Positions 45,588 to 60,547 are shown, counted from the stretch's first letter. The stretch: DNA of 64,000 nucleotides from Neoconidiobolus thromboides FSU 785 (GCA_025603075.1 MU626295.1:1-64000), one strand, 5' to 3'. Notes: generated from the letters alone by a model not told the origin. Made by a program: numbers and translations.

Positions 45588-48500
45588 ATGTCTGGACAAC
45601 CTCCCATAAATGGTCAGCACAATAAACAACAATTTACATCCCCGCCCTATCCTGGTGGCGCAAGACCACCAACAGGGAATATACCACCCCAAGGAATGAG
45701 CAATCCACCATTTAATCCAAATAGACCACATTTGGGTCAACCAAACTTCAATCCAAATGCCAGACCAATCCCAGGGCAACCTATGCATCATCCAGGACAA
45801 TCTGTCCAACAGCCTGGCAACCGTCCTCCATTCCCGCATCAACAGATGCAAAGACCAATGCAACGTAAGATTATTCATGTATTTGTATTAATTTACTTAA
45901 TTTTTAAAAGAAAATCAACCACCAAGGCCAGGTCCACCTCAACAGCAAAATTTTAACCGAGGTATGCCTCAACCTCAACATATTTTGCCAAACCCTGTTC
46001 CAAACCAACAGAATCAAATGAATCAACTCAATAATCAGTTTAATTCAATGAATTTACAACAACAACAACAACCCGTTGTAGATGTAATAGAAAAATAATA
46101 TTATTGTAAAATTTATTAAAAGTTGTTTAGAGTAAACCGAAGGTGAGATCACGTTATGCTAATGATCCAAGTTTATCACCTGGATCTAATACGCAACAGT
46201 TACCAAATTATGGGATGTCTTCTCCTCCAGCTTCCTACCAAGCCAACCCAAACATGAATCCAGGTATGGGACAACCTTCTGGATACAATAACTTGCAAGG
46301 CGGACAAGATAAAACTGGATTCCAACAGCGCAAAGCTATAGATATCAATATGGCACCTTCAGCAGTTGAGTTTCAATTGTTGGATCAACAAGAGTATTTG
46401 AACGAACCTTATTTTACTTTAACTAAGGATATTGTTCCTAAAGCATCTTCAGATTATTGCGCTATAGATAATGGTATTATATTTAAATAGCAAGAGAATA
46501 AATGTTAATCACTAATTTAGGTAATGCCAACCCTAAATTTATGAGAATAACCACTCGTAATGTCTCTGTTTCTGGAGAGCTTCAAGAAGCTTCACATATC
46601 CCATTAGCTCTTGTAGTACAACCTCTAGCTGAACTTAGAGAAGATGAAGTAAGTTACTTAAAAGTATTTAGATATTGGTTTAAAATGATTAGATCCCAGT
46701 TCAAGAGGTTGATTTTGGTGAGCAAGGACCTATTCGTTGTACTCGCTGCAAGGCATATATAAATCCATTTGTGACTTTTGTTTCCGGAGGTCGTAAATAC
46801 TTGTGTAATTTATGTAGATTTGAAAATGAAGGTAGAATTTATCTAATTCAAACGATACAAATCCTTAAATTGCTTTATAGTTCCTGATGCTTATTTCTGT
46901 AATTTGGATATGAATGGTAGACGCCTTGATGCTGATCAAAGAGCTGAACTTAGATTCGGATCCGTTGACTTTGTAGCCACTAAGGTATATCATAAATTGA
47001 ATAATATTCTTTTACTAATTATCATAGGAATTTTGTAATCGTCCACCTGCACCAGCCAGTATTGTTTTTGCAGTTGATATTTCGTGGAATGCTGTACAAA
47101 ATGGATCACTCCATCAGTCTATTCAGGCAATTAAAAACGTCCTGTATGGACCAGCCCCAGTACAAAACGTTAAAATTGGGCTTATTACATTTGATAGAAA
47201 CGTTCACTTCTATAACTTTAATGCTTGTTTAGACCAAGCTCAAATGCTAGTTGTATCTGATTCTAACGATCCTTTTGTACCTTTATCTGATGGTTTCTTA
47301 GTTGACCCTAACGAATCTCGGTAAAATATTCTATAAATTTTGTTATTATTTTTAATCTCTTTTAGCCACGTGATTGAACCATTTTTAGAAGCTCTTCCAA
47401 CCATGTATGGTAACAACCGTACAGCCGAAGCTGCACTTGGAGCTGCTTTAACCTGTGGTCAATTAGCATTGGCTGAAACTGGTGGAAGAATCTTTGCTTT
47501 CCAAACATGTTTACCTTCTTATGGCGCAGGTGCTCTTAAATCAAGAGATAACCTTAAATTATTCGGCACTGAAAAAGAGAAAGCATTGTTCGCATGTGCC
47601 GATTCATTTTATGAAAAGCTTGGTCAAAATTGTGTAGAAAGTGGAGTATCTATTGATCTCTTTATTTCTACTAACACTTACGTTGATATTGCTACTATTG
47701 GTAATCTTAACGTTTATCTTTTTAAACTTTTATTGATGATTTTAGGCTTCCCAACAATTAAAACTGGTGGTGAGCTCTTCTTCTACCCCGGATTTGATCC
47801 CAAGAAGCATGGTATAAAACTTTCAGAAGATCTTGTTAAAGTGGCTACTAGACCATTTGGCACTAGCGGAGTTCTCCGTGTACGTTGCTCTGATGGCCTT
47901 ATAGTTGATCGTCACATCGGAAACTTTTTGATGCGTAATAGTGCCGATGTAGAACTTGGGGCATTAGATAGCGAAAAAACTATTACTGCTTTAATACAAC
48001 ATGAATCTGGAAAATTGGATGAGAAACTAGATGTATCATTCCAAGTAGCTTTACTTTATACCCGTTCTACTGGGGAAAGACGTATAAGAGTACATAATCT
48101 TTCTGTCCCAGTTACTACCCTTATGGGCAATATCTTCAAGTTTGCTGATATTGATTGTCTTATGAACGTATTAGCTAAACTCTCGGTAATGGCCAGCTTG
48201 GAAACTCCACTTAAAACAGTACGTGATAATTTAACTGAGAAGTCTGTTAAGATCTTAACTTCTTATCGTAAAAATTGTGCACAAGGCACTTCCCCAGGAC
48301 AGGTTAGACTTTGTATCCTTGTTTTAAAACGTTGCTTATCAAATTTTAGTTAATTTTACCTGAGGTCCTTAAGTTACTTCCATTGTACACCAACAGTCTT
48401 TTGAAAAACAAAGCTTTAAGAGCAGGTAAGACCATTGCTGAACTATTTATAATGTAGTGTTTAATTTACTATAAAGGCATGGATGTTTCCCTTGATTTAA

Positions 48501-49363
48501 GAGTAGCAAATCTTTTCAACTGGCTCTCTCGCTCTGTTACACAATCCCTTTTAATTTTATATCCAAGGGTAGCAGCCCTCCATACTTTATCACCTGAAGT
48601 AAGTCGTAAGTATTTTAAATATTTGATATTAAATAAAACTTTAGGTTGGTAAACCAGGGGAAAACGGACGTGTACTCCTACCCCCATTAACAAGAGCAGC
48701 TTATACTTTCCTTGAGCCTACTGGAGCCTATTTATTAGGTAAATGTGTAAAGTCATTTTTTATTAAGTCAAGTATTTAATTTATTTATAGAGGATGGCGA
48801 TCATCTTTTCTTATGGCTAGGTCGTAAAATAGATCAAGGATTTTTAAGTGCCTTGTTTGGTGTATCTGCTATAGAGCAAGTAGACCCTAACTTGGTAATT
48901 TATTTATACAAACATAATAATAACATATTAACTATAAATTGAATTTAGAATGAACTCCCACATTTGGATAACCCATTCAGCGAACAAGTTTCATCAGTAA
49001 TTAAAGCTATAAAAGAACAGAGATCTCATGGAATGAACTTACAAATTGTAAGACAACAGTTAGATGCATCCGAAGTGGAATTTTGTAACCTTTTAAGTGA
49101 AGATAAAAATCTAGACAACCCATCTTATGTAGATTATCTTTGCTTAGTCCACCGACAAATTCAAACTGAGGTGAGCCGAGTCTAATATTTCTTTTCCTAA
49201 AATATTTTGTTACTTGTTAATATAAATTTTAAAATATTCTTTAAAACGATTGTTTATCTTTGTTTTGTTTTTTACCAATTGTTTATTATTTGTGTTTATC
49301 CTCTAATATTTATTTATTTAGAGCAAACCCCCACCACCTGCACCAAAGTTCAGCTTTCATTAA
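45588..49363 (+). CDS. SEC24: COPII coat cargo adaptor Sec24
   Basis: Sec24 pairs with Sec23 in the inner COPII coat and selects cargo leaving the ER. Fifteen exons: 45588-45864, 45911-46083, 46131-46473, 46521-46648, 46693-46831, 46881-46984, 47028-47320, 47366-47700, 47746-48302, 48350-48425, 48477-48598, 48645-48738, 48791-48894, 48949-49170 and 49322-49363, giving 1002 residues. The first 200 residues are Pro/Gln/Asn-rich. Then come the zinc finger (IRCTRCKAYINPF...YLCNLC), the trunk (SIVFAVDISWNAV, GLITFDRNVHFYNF), beta-sandwich and helical domains (RVHNLSVPVTT, SLLKNKALRAGMDVSLDLR) and the gelsolin fold (DGDHLFLWLGRKID). The intron at 47701-47745 is 45 nt and free of stops. Confidence 0.96.
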
Positions 49364-49724
49364 GATTTATGATTTCAGAGTAGTTTTAGTAATTTTTAAA
49401 AGTTTATCAAAATAAAATGAATTTAAATTTTTAGATAAAATAAATGCTAGATTAATTTATGGCATATAATTTTTGCTAAATATATTATATTGTCTAAAAT
49501 ACTTATACTATACTATAGTTCATTATAGGTATAATATTTTATATTTATGTTATCGAGCATTGTCTTAGATATGTCTATTGGGTAGCATATTATTGTACAG
49601 AAGCATACGCTTTATTAGTTATAATATTACAAAAAGAATAAAATTTTAACATAAATGGATAGATACATTTATATAATTAAAAATGATTGAAAAGGCTTAA
49701 AAATTTTTTTTATTTTTCTATAAA

Positions 49725-51345
49725 ATGAACAAACGAAAAAATGAATTAAAGCCTGAGAATGAGCAAGAAGAAAAAGGAATAGTGGAAGACAATAAAAAGA
49801 TAAAGAAAGAAGAAATACCAAAGGTACCAAATAAGCCAAACCAATGTCATTTTTATGTCAAAAAGAAAAAAAGATATTGCAACATGACAGCAAAAAGAGG
49901 AGGAGATTACTGTGGAGAGCATGTTAAGTTTCAAATTGTGAACAATGACAATGGTGAAGAAGTTATCAAACGTATCCCTTGTCCATACGATGGGAATCAG
50001 TAATACTTGGTTACATTTTATATTTTAGTAAACTAATAATTAATTAGCACTGTTTTCGAAAAAGCGTTAGAAAAACATTTAAAAGTATGCAATGCACGTC
50101 CACCAGAGGTTTTTCCAGATTATTATAATAAAGATTTACATCTGGCCACAGATATAGAAAACGATGAAACCAAAAAATTATCGGAGCAAACTGAATCCAC
50201 GGTTAAAGAATTTTTGACAAACCTTAGCAACAAGGCGAACGAGTTAGTGCCAGATGTAGACGAAGAAATTTTGGATCATAATGCCTTATTCGAACAAAGA
50301 AATCTTAAAACAGATGTCAAGCATGTTGCACAGCAAGTGAGTATATTATTAAGATTAAAATAATAGTTCATTAATTTTTAGGCTTCTCTAATAGGCCATC
50401 TTGAAAAAGCAAAATTATTAAATAAGAATAATGTGTTTATAGAATTTGGTGCTGGAAAAGGTATATTTTTCAAAAAAAAAAATTCATATTAACTCAAAAG
50501 CAATAGGCGAATTATCTTTATATGTAGATAAGGCATTAAATGATACAAATCCTGAGAAAAATGATTCAAACAGTTTTGTTTTAGTAGATCGTAGTAATTT
50601 CAGATTAAAGGTAGTTATAAGTATATATAAAAAGCACTGGTTTACGTTTCTGTAGTTTGATCGCTATTTAAGTGGTGAAAAGGTTAAAGAAGATAAAGCT
50701 AAAAATCAGTTTCAGAGATTAATGATTGATATCAAAGATTTGGACTTAAATAAAGTGGAAATAATCAAAGGTCGTCCAGTTGTAGCTTATTCAAAGCATT
50801 TATGTGGCGGAGCAACCGATTTGACTTTAAAATGTTTAGCAAACTTTAAAAAAGCAGGGTAATTTTATTAACCTACTATTTTATATTAATATTAATTTTT
50901 TTATCCCTATTGTAAATTAAATAGAGGTAAAATAAGTGGAATAATAATAGCATTATGTTGTCATCATAGATGCAATTCTTCTACTTATACATCATTCGAT
51001 TATTTAAAAAAGAACGAAATTCTTCAAAGTGAACAACATATATCTTGGCTCTCTAGTATAACCTCTTGGGCTACTTGCGGAAAAAGAGTAAATTCAGAAC
51101 ACAATATAGAACATGATGATATAGAAAATGAAGTAGAGAGTAATGACGACAATAAACATTTTTCTGGTTTGTCACACCAGGAAAGAGAGTTTTTGGGATT
51201 CCAGACTAAAAGGCTATTAGATCTTGGTCGCCTTGATTATATTGTGAATCACTTAGGTTTAAAACCTCATTTAATTAAATATATCGACAAAAAACTCTCG
51301 TTGGAAAACATTGCACTTATTGCTCTTCCTAAAAGTGAAAATTAA
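49725..51345 (+). CDS. TRM13: tRNA 2'-O-methyltransferase Trm13
   Basis: Trm13 methylates the ribose at position 4 of the acceptor stem of some tRNAs. Exons: 49725-49999, 50048-50336, 50382-50460, 50507-50610, 50656-50858 and 50925-51345, giving 456 residues. It has a Lys/Glu-rich N-terminus, the CCCH finger of the family (CHFYVKKKKRYCN, then DYCGEH), a U11-48K-type CHHC finger split by intron 1 (CPYDGNHTVFEKALEKHLKVC), and the methyltransferase domain. In the last, FIEFGAGKGELSLYV is the SAM loop and YSKHLCGGATDLTLKC and IALCCHHRC are the diagnostic Trm13 motifs. All hallmarks are intact. Confidence 0.95.
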
Positions 51346-52140
51346 TATAGAAATTTGAATTCACAAATTCAATTCCATTAAATAAAAACAGAATTTAAAA
51401 GTTCGGTCTATTAATTATTAACCTTGTGTTAAAAAGAATTGCGTTTATTTCTTAATATAAATGTTCTAATCATATACTATCTATTGTAATTTTCTCCGAA
51501 AATTCTTGATTCAAAATTTTTACAACTAAACTTAGCATGAAATATAGCTTTTTTACGTACTTCAATATTATCAAATAGCTTTAAATACAATAACAAATAA
51601 ATACAACATGACAATAAATTTAATCAGCCATTTATATTCAGATATGCCACCAATTCATGTTTTAAGAATATTCGATGAACATGTTATTTCTACTGCGATA
51701 TATAATATAATAATATGAAAATATTTTGACAATAAAACTAGATCCTGGCCAATAAACGATGCCTTAATATATTACTACAGAAGAAATGGGAAGATTTACC
51801 AATCAGATTGCGTTTTGCTCATTGAAACTTGATATAACTAATTAAAGTTAAAAACTCAAAATTCAGGATAAGTTTAAATACCCCAACTCCCCTTATTCTA
51901 AAAACAACTTCTGACATTTTTTGAAAAGGTAAATCATACTTTGAAGCTTATTTTTTATCTCTGTATTAAATTGACAGTTTATAAGTAAAGCTTAATAGTT
52001 TTATATTTTTGATTTATTATAAATGGGACATACTATGCTATATACAAGTCATACTAATCTCAATTCTACAGAAATAGAAAGAAATCGTGAATAGAAACTT
52101 AAATTGAAAATACATAACAGAACTGAAAAATAACCACAAA
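51346..52140. other. Intergenic with a possible gene fragment
   Basis: Contains the weak coding relic at 51608-51833 and otherwise nothing recognised. The last part should hold the FUR1 promoter. Confidence 0.4.
51608..51833 (+). pseudogene. Possible gene fragment with in-frame stop
   Basis: An ATG opens 36 codons (MTINLISHLYSDMPPIHVLR...), then TGA, and the same frame goes on for 37 protein-like codons (KYFDNKTRSWPINDAL). No family is recognised. It may be a decayed gene or chance. Confidence 0.25.
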
Positions 52141-53058
<918 letters not shown>

Positions 53059-53414
53059 ATTTGTCTACTTTTGTAATAGATTCTAGTCGAATTAATAGAG
53101 TTGACTTTAGCATACTGTTTTCTCTAAGTGTTCTATTAAAATTAAATATTTGTTTATATATTTTTTCAAAGCAATTTCTAATTGCTGTTTAAATGGATTT
53201 TTAATAGAAGTAGTTTAAATATATCTATAAATAGCGATTGTTAAATGTAATGTGTATGTTTTTATTTTTATTGTTACTTTTAAAAGCTATTTAAATTGTT
53301 TATAAGATTAACAAATGAACAAATGTTTGAAGAGAAAGTATATTTTCACATTTAATCAAACCCATGTGATATTAAAATTAAAAAATCAAAATTAAATTTA
53401 TTTAGAAAAAATAT
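53059..53414. other. Convergent intergenic region
   Basis: Short AT-rich spacer between the ends of FUR1 (+) and the thioredoxin-like gene (-), with nothing recognised. Confidence 0.5.
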
Positions 53415-54029
53415 TTACCAAAAGCGAAAGAAATGCCACCATAAAAAGCCTTCGCTTCCTTGGTCCCAATCTTCTTTACAACTATTACCATTATACTGTA
53501 TAGCTTCTCTTCCCCAGGTAGTGACCAATTTACGAGTTTCAACATTGACGATAGTCATTGAGGGTAATAAACCTATACCAAACCTTTTCGTTATATTGGA
53601 TCTTGTTTCCAAGTCTTCAATATCAAGAAATTTCCAGTCTTTGTTTTTAGCATAATCAATAAATTGCTTACGGAGTGTATCACAAGAGATAACAATATAA
53701 CTGAACTCATCTTTATGTTCTTCTTCAAACTTGGATAAACTTGGATAAAACTTGTGACAAGGGGTACACCAAGAAGCAGTCATATAGATACCGAAATATT
53801 TTGTTTTTGGAGTGAAATCAACTAGTTTTTGTTCAAAGATTGGCTCTGCATAGTTATCTTCCTGTCCTACTTTAACTAATTCATATACCTCTTTAATCCC
53901 TAATTTTTCAAATAATACCTTTCCTTTAACGCGTAAGTTTAATTCTTCATCTCCAATTTGATTATCAATTAGCGTTACTTCGGACTGATTATCGCTTTTT
54001 ATCGCACAACTGTTGTCATTGCATTCCAT
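53415..54029 (-). CDS. Nucleoredoxin/tryparedoxin-like thioredoxin-fold protein
   Basis: A 204-residue, single-exon protein. The thioredoxin fold spans about residues 33-200, with the active site Trp-Cys88-Thr-Pro-Cys91 in KYFGIYMTASWCTPCHKF, followed by LSKFEEEHKDEF and YIVISCD, as in tryparedoxin and nucleoredoxin (Thioredoxin_8). The cis-Pro region is LLPSMTIVN. It ends in a Trp-rich tail (GFLWWHFFRFW). There is no signal peptide, so it is probably a cytosolic disulfide reductase. The substrate is unknown. Confidence 0.88.
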   Translation of the reverse strand: MECNDNSCAIKSDNQSEVTLIDNQIGDEELNLRVKGKVLFEKLGIKEVYELVKVGQEDNYAEPIFEQKLVDFTPKTKYFGIYMTASWCTPCHKFYPSLSKFEEEHKDEFSYIVISCDTLRKQFIDYAKNKDWKFLDIEDLETRSNITKRFGIGLLPSMTIVNVETRKLVTTWGREAIQYNGNSCKEDWDQGSEGFLWWHFFRFW

Positions 54030-54809
54030 TTTGTAAGCCTGTTAGTATTTGTTTCAAAGAAAGGTTAGATAGAAAGCTTTTATATTATTTCTTTAAATTA
54101 GATTCTTAGTCCTATGATTCAATGGAAATAAACCTTATTTTTTTGGTAGTATAAGTTATTAGTGAAATTGCTTTATTTGGGTTCTATTTTTAAAAAAATT
54201 ACTTGCTTTAATAAAACTATACAAACTTAGCCAATTATATGATAATGTTGACTTGAAGAATACTAGCATATTTCTTGGGTAAATTCTTTTACACAAAGTT
54301 GTTAAAATATTAATGATCAAAATTCTAATTTAATCGAAAATATAATATTTTATTAACCTATAAGTTATTAAGTAGACATACAAAGCTAAACATCTATATA
54401 AATGTTTCCCATGGGCTTTATTAAAATGACTAATGTAATACTTTAGGAGTATTTATTTTATCATTTTTATATCATTTTTCAACTTAACGAATGGTTGATT
54501 TTTGTAAAAAATAAGTATGAAAAATAGAAAAGTAGAATTCCTAAAAAGAAATATAAATAACGCAAAGCACCACAAAAGAAATTAGCACATCTCTAATCTA
54601 TTTAGGCAAAGTTTATAAACATAATATCACTTTATGTAAATTAAGTATGGTTCAATGAATAGTATAGAATGAGCTAATATTTGAAATTATATAATATGAC
54701 TTTATTTTATTTTTGCTTAAAACATTCAAAATGAAGGCAAATTTTCATTGGATAATGAGAATTTTAAAAAATCCAAAATTTAAATAAAAATCATTTTATA
54801 AATTTGAGA
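54030..54809. other. Divergent intergenic region
   Basis: AT-rich DNA between the divergent thioredoxin-like (-) and VFA1 (+) genes. No other feature seen. Confidence 0.5.
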
Positions 54810-55364
54810 ATGATTAAAGAAAATAAATGGCAATTGAGAACAACAGCAAAAGAAGATAGTTGCTTTATATGCTATAAATTAACAAACTCATGTTTAGTGC
54901 ATGCCAGTACGAATCCCCCTATAGATTGGTTTTATACTTGTTTAAATCATCTCAATGACCCTGGATTTGGTACTTTAATCAACTTAAATAAAGAAGAGGG
55001 GAAAGAAAAGAGTCCTAAACAAAGCAAAACAGATATTGGTAAAACTACTTCAAAAAAGGAAGAAACAGATAAGAACGAAACAAACAAGAGTGAAATAAAT
55101 AAGGATGAAACAAATAAGGATGAAATGAAAAAAGATGTAAAAGAGAAGGAGGAAATAAAAGATGTAAAAGGAAAAGAAAAGGAAAAGGAAGAAGAAGAGG
55201 GGGAAAGTAAAACTGAAACTAAAAAACTAATAGGCTATAAAGAATACGAATTACACAGAGACATTTTATTTTTAAGAAACAATCATTTAAAAAGAAAATT
55301 ACAAGCTAAAAGGGATGCTGAGTTGATGAAGCAATTTCCTAAAGTACCCAAAGGTTTCCCTTAA
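54810..55364 (+). CDS. VFA1: Vps4-associated protein 1 (Vfa1-like)
   Basis: Vfa1 binds the AAA ATPase Vps4 and tunes ESCRT-III disassembly at endosomes. It is a single-exon protein of about 184 residues. The N-terminal zinc-binding module has CFICYK, VHASTNPPIDWFYTC and HLNDPGF, which match the family. The middle (about residues 60-140) is a long charged Lys/Glu/Thr-rich run with near-repeats such as ETNKSEINKDETNKDE. The C-terminus (YELHRDILFLRNNHLKRK, then FPKVPKG) fits the helical Vps4-binding end. The ATG at 54810 is used. The open frame reaches a TTG two codons earlier. Confidence 0.88.
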   Translation: MIKENKWQLRTTAKEDSCFICYKLTNSCLVHASTNPPIDWFYTCLNHLNDPGFGTLINLNKEEGKEKSPKQSKTDIGKTTSKKEETDKNETNKSEINKDETNKDEMKKDVKEKEEIKDVKGKEKEKEEEEGESKTETKKLIGYKEYELHRDILFLRNNHLKRKLQAKRDAELMKQFPKVPKGFP

Positions 55365-55814
55365 ATTTAAAGTTTTAATTAATACAATAAACATTTGATT
55401 ATCTGAAATAATTTTTATGGTTATTATTATTTTTTATTAATAATCATAGTCGTTTGTTGTTTATCTTAATACAATTATAGTTACTTTATATAATTATTTT
55501 TATTAATAAATTTATCATTTTGTCTATTATAGTAATTGTTCACCTAAATGATAATCATTTCGGAGTGAACCAGCATGACTAATAAAAAAATGATAAAACA
55601 TGATTGATAAAAGATAAAAAAAGTAAGGTGTGATTGGGAGATTGAGTATATAAACCAATAAAAGCAAAGCATGAGTAGAAGTATACGTAAGTGGGGAGTG
55701 TTACAAATGATATAATTAAAGGGAATAAAAAATATGGGAATAGAGCTACAAAAACTCAAAAAAAGCATATAAATACAGATAATTACTAATTCATATTTTA
55801 AATTTAAAATCAAA
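55365..55814. other. Intergenic, promoter side of DAHP synthase
   Basis: 450 bp of AT-rich DNA with nothing recognised beyond an expected promoter. Confidence 0.5.
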
Positions 55815-57380
<1,566 letters not shown>

Positions 57381-57728
57381 CTAAAAAGAATAAGCTATGT
57401 AAAACGATAGTTTATATTTATTTTGACCATACTTATACAGTACAATAAAATATAATTCATTATATAATTGTTTTGATCCTTCTTTCAAATTTAATGATTT
57501 GTCTGTTTTATTATGTGATTATTTTCAAAAGTAATACTACAATACCTATTGGATTTATATTTAATAAAATAATATAAAATAAAGTGACATTTTTATAAAA
57601 GTTACACTACATATCTATTATTCTGTATCCCTTTATAAACCATTTGAAATTTAAAATAAAAATATTAAAACATTACATAAATCTAATGACTATGTTAAAA
57701 TTTTATGATGTTCGTAATAAATAAGATA

Positions 57729-57829
57729 AGGGGATGTTCTTTTTGATTTCATTACCTTTTCCATTTTTTAAGCGCTATTTGAGCGGAAAATTTGTTAGTA
57801 AAATTCTTAAACACAAAAATACATCCCCA
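57729..57829 (-). repeat. Short TIR element, copy 18
   Basis: Minus orientation with right end ACATCCCCA, left end AGGGGATGT and central AGCGCT. The left flank is TA. Confidence 0.9.
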
Positions 57830-58062
57830 TGAAGTGGAATAAAATAAAGCAGGAAATTAATCTATTCTAGCACCTGTTATATGTTATTTAGCCTAAGTGA
57901 GCATTAGAATACTTTTAAGCCTTTCATGAACAACTTAATCTATCCTAAGAGTACAAACCACAACAAAGTATGTAGAATTGGTAGGGCTGTAATTAATTTT
58001 TGAATCCATACTCATTAAATTAAAAACCTTAGCCTTAAATAATTTGAATTTGAGAAAAGATA

Positions 58063-58156
58063 GAGGATGTTTTTTTTGATTTCATTACTTTTTCCATTTT
58101 TTGAGCACTATTTAAATGGAAAATTTATTAGCGAAATTCTTATAAATACACCCCCG
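58063..58156 (-). repeat. Short TIR element, copy 19
   Basis: Minus orientation, flanked by TA. The ends are decayed (GAGGATGT, ACACCCCCG). The central hexamer is AGCACT. Confidence 0.82.
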
Positions 58157-58896
58157 TATAATAAGAAAAGAAATCTTCAAATATAGTATGAAAGTTCTTA
58201 AAAACATATATCTAATATAACTGTATCTAGCTGGAGTGTATATATTATTGTTAATAACATTCTCAATAGCCTTAAACTCATGAATCAATTTCTCAATGTC
58301 TTTTAATTTACCAAAATTAATAGATTCTATACTTAAAAATAAACTATATAAAATAAATATTTTTTTCTAGTAATGTTGATCGAAGAATCTAATAATTCCC
58401 TTGTAAAATATTAAAATAGGCTTATTATAACACTAATAATTTAATAAATTCTAATTAACACTATTATATGATCTGAAGTTATCCAAAATAATAAAGTTTT
58501 ATTTTCGTACTTATGTATTTTCATATTATTGTTTCCATTATAAGCCCTAAAATCTCGATTACCACTGTCTAATGCCTCTATGCATTTAAAGTGCTTCTTT
58601 AACTTGTCAGGATGTTAAACTTCAAAATTGCTCATAATATTTCCTAGGATTTCTAATTTTAAATCAAAGTTACAGTATATATAATAGCTTCAAAAATATT
58701 ACCAATAGAGAGCTTTGAGAACTCACTTGTAATACTTTCAATTAATTGGATTCTATTATAATAACATCCATCCCCTTAAGAGAAAGGTCATCATATGAAT
58801 GTATATTAATTACTATTAAATAATTTAGGTTAAACGACTAATCATTTCTCTAACATCTAAATATTATCCACGGATTTCAAACATCTTAATTTTTTT

Positions 58897-59400
58897 TTAA
58901 TAATTATAATCAGCTGAGACTATACTCAATCTTTTTAAACTTAGTAGTTCGACATTTATTTTGTAATTGTCGACATGATTGTTATTATTGTTTCTATCAC
59001 TACTATCATTATCGTTATCATTGCTTATATGATAGACACCATTGTCACTGGTATCTTGATTATTAACTTTGCTATTATTATTTAACATGAATATTATATC
59101 ATAATTTAGTGAAGTTAAATTTAAACAATAACTTGAATATTTGGTATTAATTTTATACATATTAAAACGTCTCATTAATATTCCATTTTCTTGATAAAGT
59201 ATTCTTGATAACACTAGTGTTCTATAAATTTTCTTTGATTTAGACTGAATAAGTTAAACGTGATTCAATAACTTTATCAACAGCTTCATATAAAAACTTA
59301 TTTAAAAGAGGGAGTTCAATAAACCCTACTGGATCCAATAGCCTAAAGACTTGCACCAATAATACATACAATAAATGCTCAAATTTTAGAGGTATTTTAA
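58897..59400 (-). pseudogene. Dead F-box/LRR gene
   Basis: Minus strand. An F-box-like start (IPLKFEHLLYVLLVQVFRL, then LDPVGFIELPLLNKFLYEAV) aligns with the intact gene at 139-1470. It hits TAA after RLTYSV, shifts frame, and continues as ILYQENGILMRRFNMY and LNLTSLNYD, which match QQNFIEQNGTMMKHIYLY and PNITSLEID of the intact gene. A poly-Asn/Asp run follows before the stop at 58897. No ATG is preserved. Confidence 0.7.
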
Positions 59401-59892
59401 TAAGAGATAATTAAAAGAGAAAGAAAAGATTAGATAAATCAAAATACTTCATCTGTTTCAAATTAATTTTTAATTAGTTAACTATTTACTTAGTTCACAG
59501 TCACTAATTTTTTAGATTCCAATTCTGCTAAATACTCAACCAATTTCAAAGTGCTATTTATTTTTATTTATAATATGATTTATGCCTTTTAGGTTAAAAG
59601 GAAATTTATAACAACAGTAAATGTGATCTCATTTTGTGTATTTTATATTATTTTAAATAATAAGGCTTATTATATATATAAATTATGAAAGCTATTTATA
59701 TAATGAGAATTTTGTGAGTTCTAATACAGAGTTTTCGATTAGCATTCGTTTTGTTTAAAAAGACAAATTTCTTATAGAAAAATTATTGGACTTTTAACTA
59801 TATGTTCATTTCTATTCAAATCTGCCTAAACATTCCTATTATCTATGGAGCGACTTAACAGATGAATTGAATAACTTGGTTGGAGTTGTGTA

Positions 59893-59988
59893 TGGATGTC
59901 TTTTTTATTTAAGACCTATTTAAAAAACTACATTCTATACTTTATAACGCTTAAAAAGTGAAAAAAAGAAATCAATAAAGACATCCCA
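59893..59988 (+). repeat. Short TIR element, copy 20, degenerate
   Basis: Left end TGGATGT preceded by TA and right end ACATCCCA. The core is decayed (AACGCT). Confidence 0.7.
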
Positions 59989-60186
59989 AGTGAAGAGAAC
60001 AATGACTAAATTAAAAATCACTATCATATTCCTTTAGTTTAGAATTAATAAAGTATATTCAAAGGCCTAATATATTAGGCTTTGTGGAAACTACAATAAC
60101 AATCAACTAATATGGAATCTTATTTTTGATTGAACTTCACAATATATTAAAATATATTAAAATATATTGAAGTGGGATTAGACCAT

Positions 60187-60404
60187 TTTAATCTGTTATT
60201 GAAGGGCTTCTTAACCTTTCAATATCATCTATTGAATCAAAATTTATTAGATGAAATTTAATAAAAACTAGAAATACATCACTTTTAAATAGTACGCTAT
60301 AGCTGTGACGTGAATTAATTTTAGCATCGTATTGGAAGGCTTCTTAATCTTTTAATACCGTCTAACAAAAATAACTACGTCACTTTTAAATGATAGATTA
60401 AAGA
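60187..60404 (+). repeat. Two diverged direct repeats
   Basis: Units at about 60187-60290 and 60319-60404 share ATTGAAGGGCTTCTTAA / ATTGGAAGGCTTCTTAA, then AATA(T/C)C(A/G)TCTA, and end with CTA-x-ATCACTTTTAAATAG-like sequence. The second unit has a deletion. Confidence 0.65.
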
Positions 60405-60539
60405 TAAAATTAAGATTTATAATTCAAATAATTTAATGCAATAATAATACACCAAAATGCTTCAAATTTAAACTCATTACATGAATAGTGAATAAAAAAT
60501 CAAGGGATGAAACAAGTTTTAGATTAAGGGATAAAAAAG

Positions 60540-60547
60540 TATAAAAA
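60540..60547 (+). promoter_or_regulatory. Possible TATA box of the P450 gene
   Basis: TATAAAAA, 33-40 bp before the ATG at 60580, in DNA that is otherwise A-rich. It may be chance. Confidence 0.35.

Larger units (their letters stand above)
57381..58896. other. Gene-poor stretch with two MITE copies
   Basis: Holds MITE copies 18 and 19. Minus-strand LRR-like fragments at 58180-58890 may be the decayed 3' part of the F-box relic that follows. No intact gene. Confidence 0.45.

Noticed and set aside
45576-45878. A 100-codon Trp-rich minus-strand frame
   Set aside because: Antisense of the Pro/Gln-rich first exon of SEC24, where biased codons create an open complement.
55544-55813. An 89-codon hydrophobic minus-strand frame
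   Set aside because: Sits in the DAHP synthase promoter. Phe/Ile/Leu-rich frames arise easily in AT-rich DNA. No family motif.
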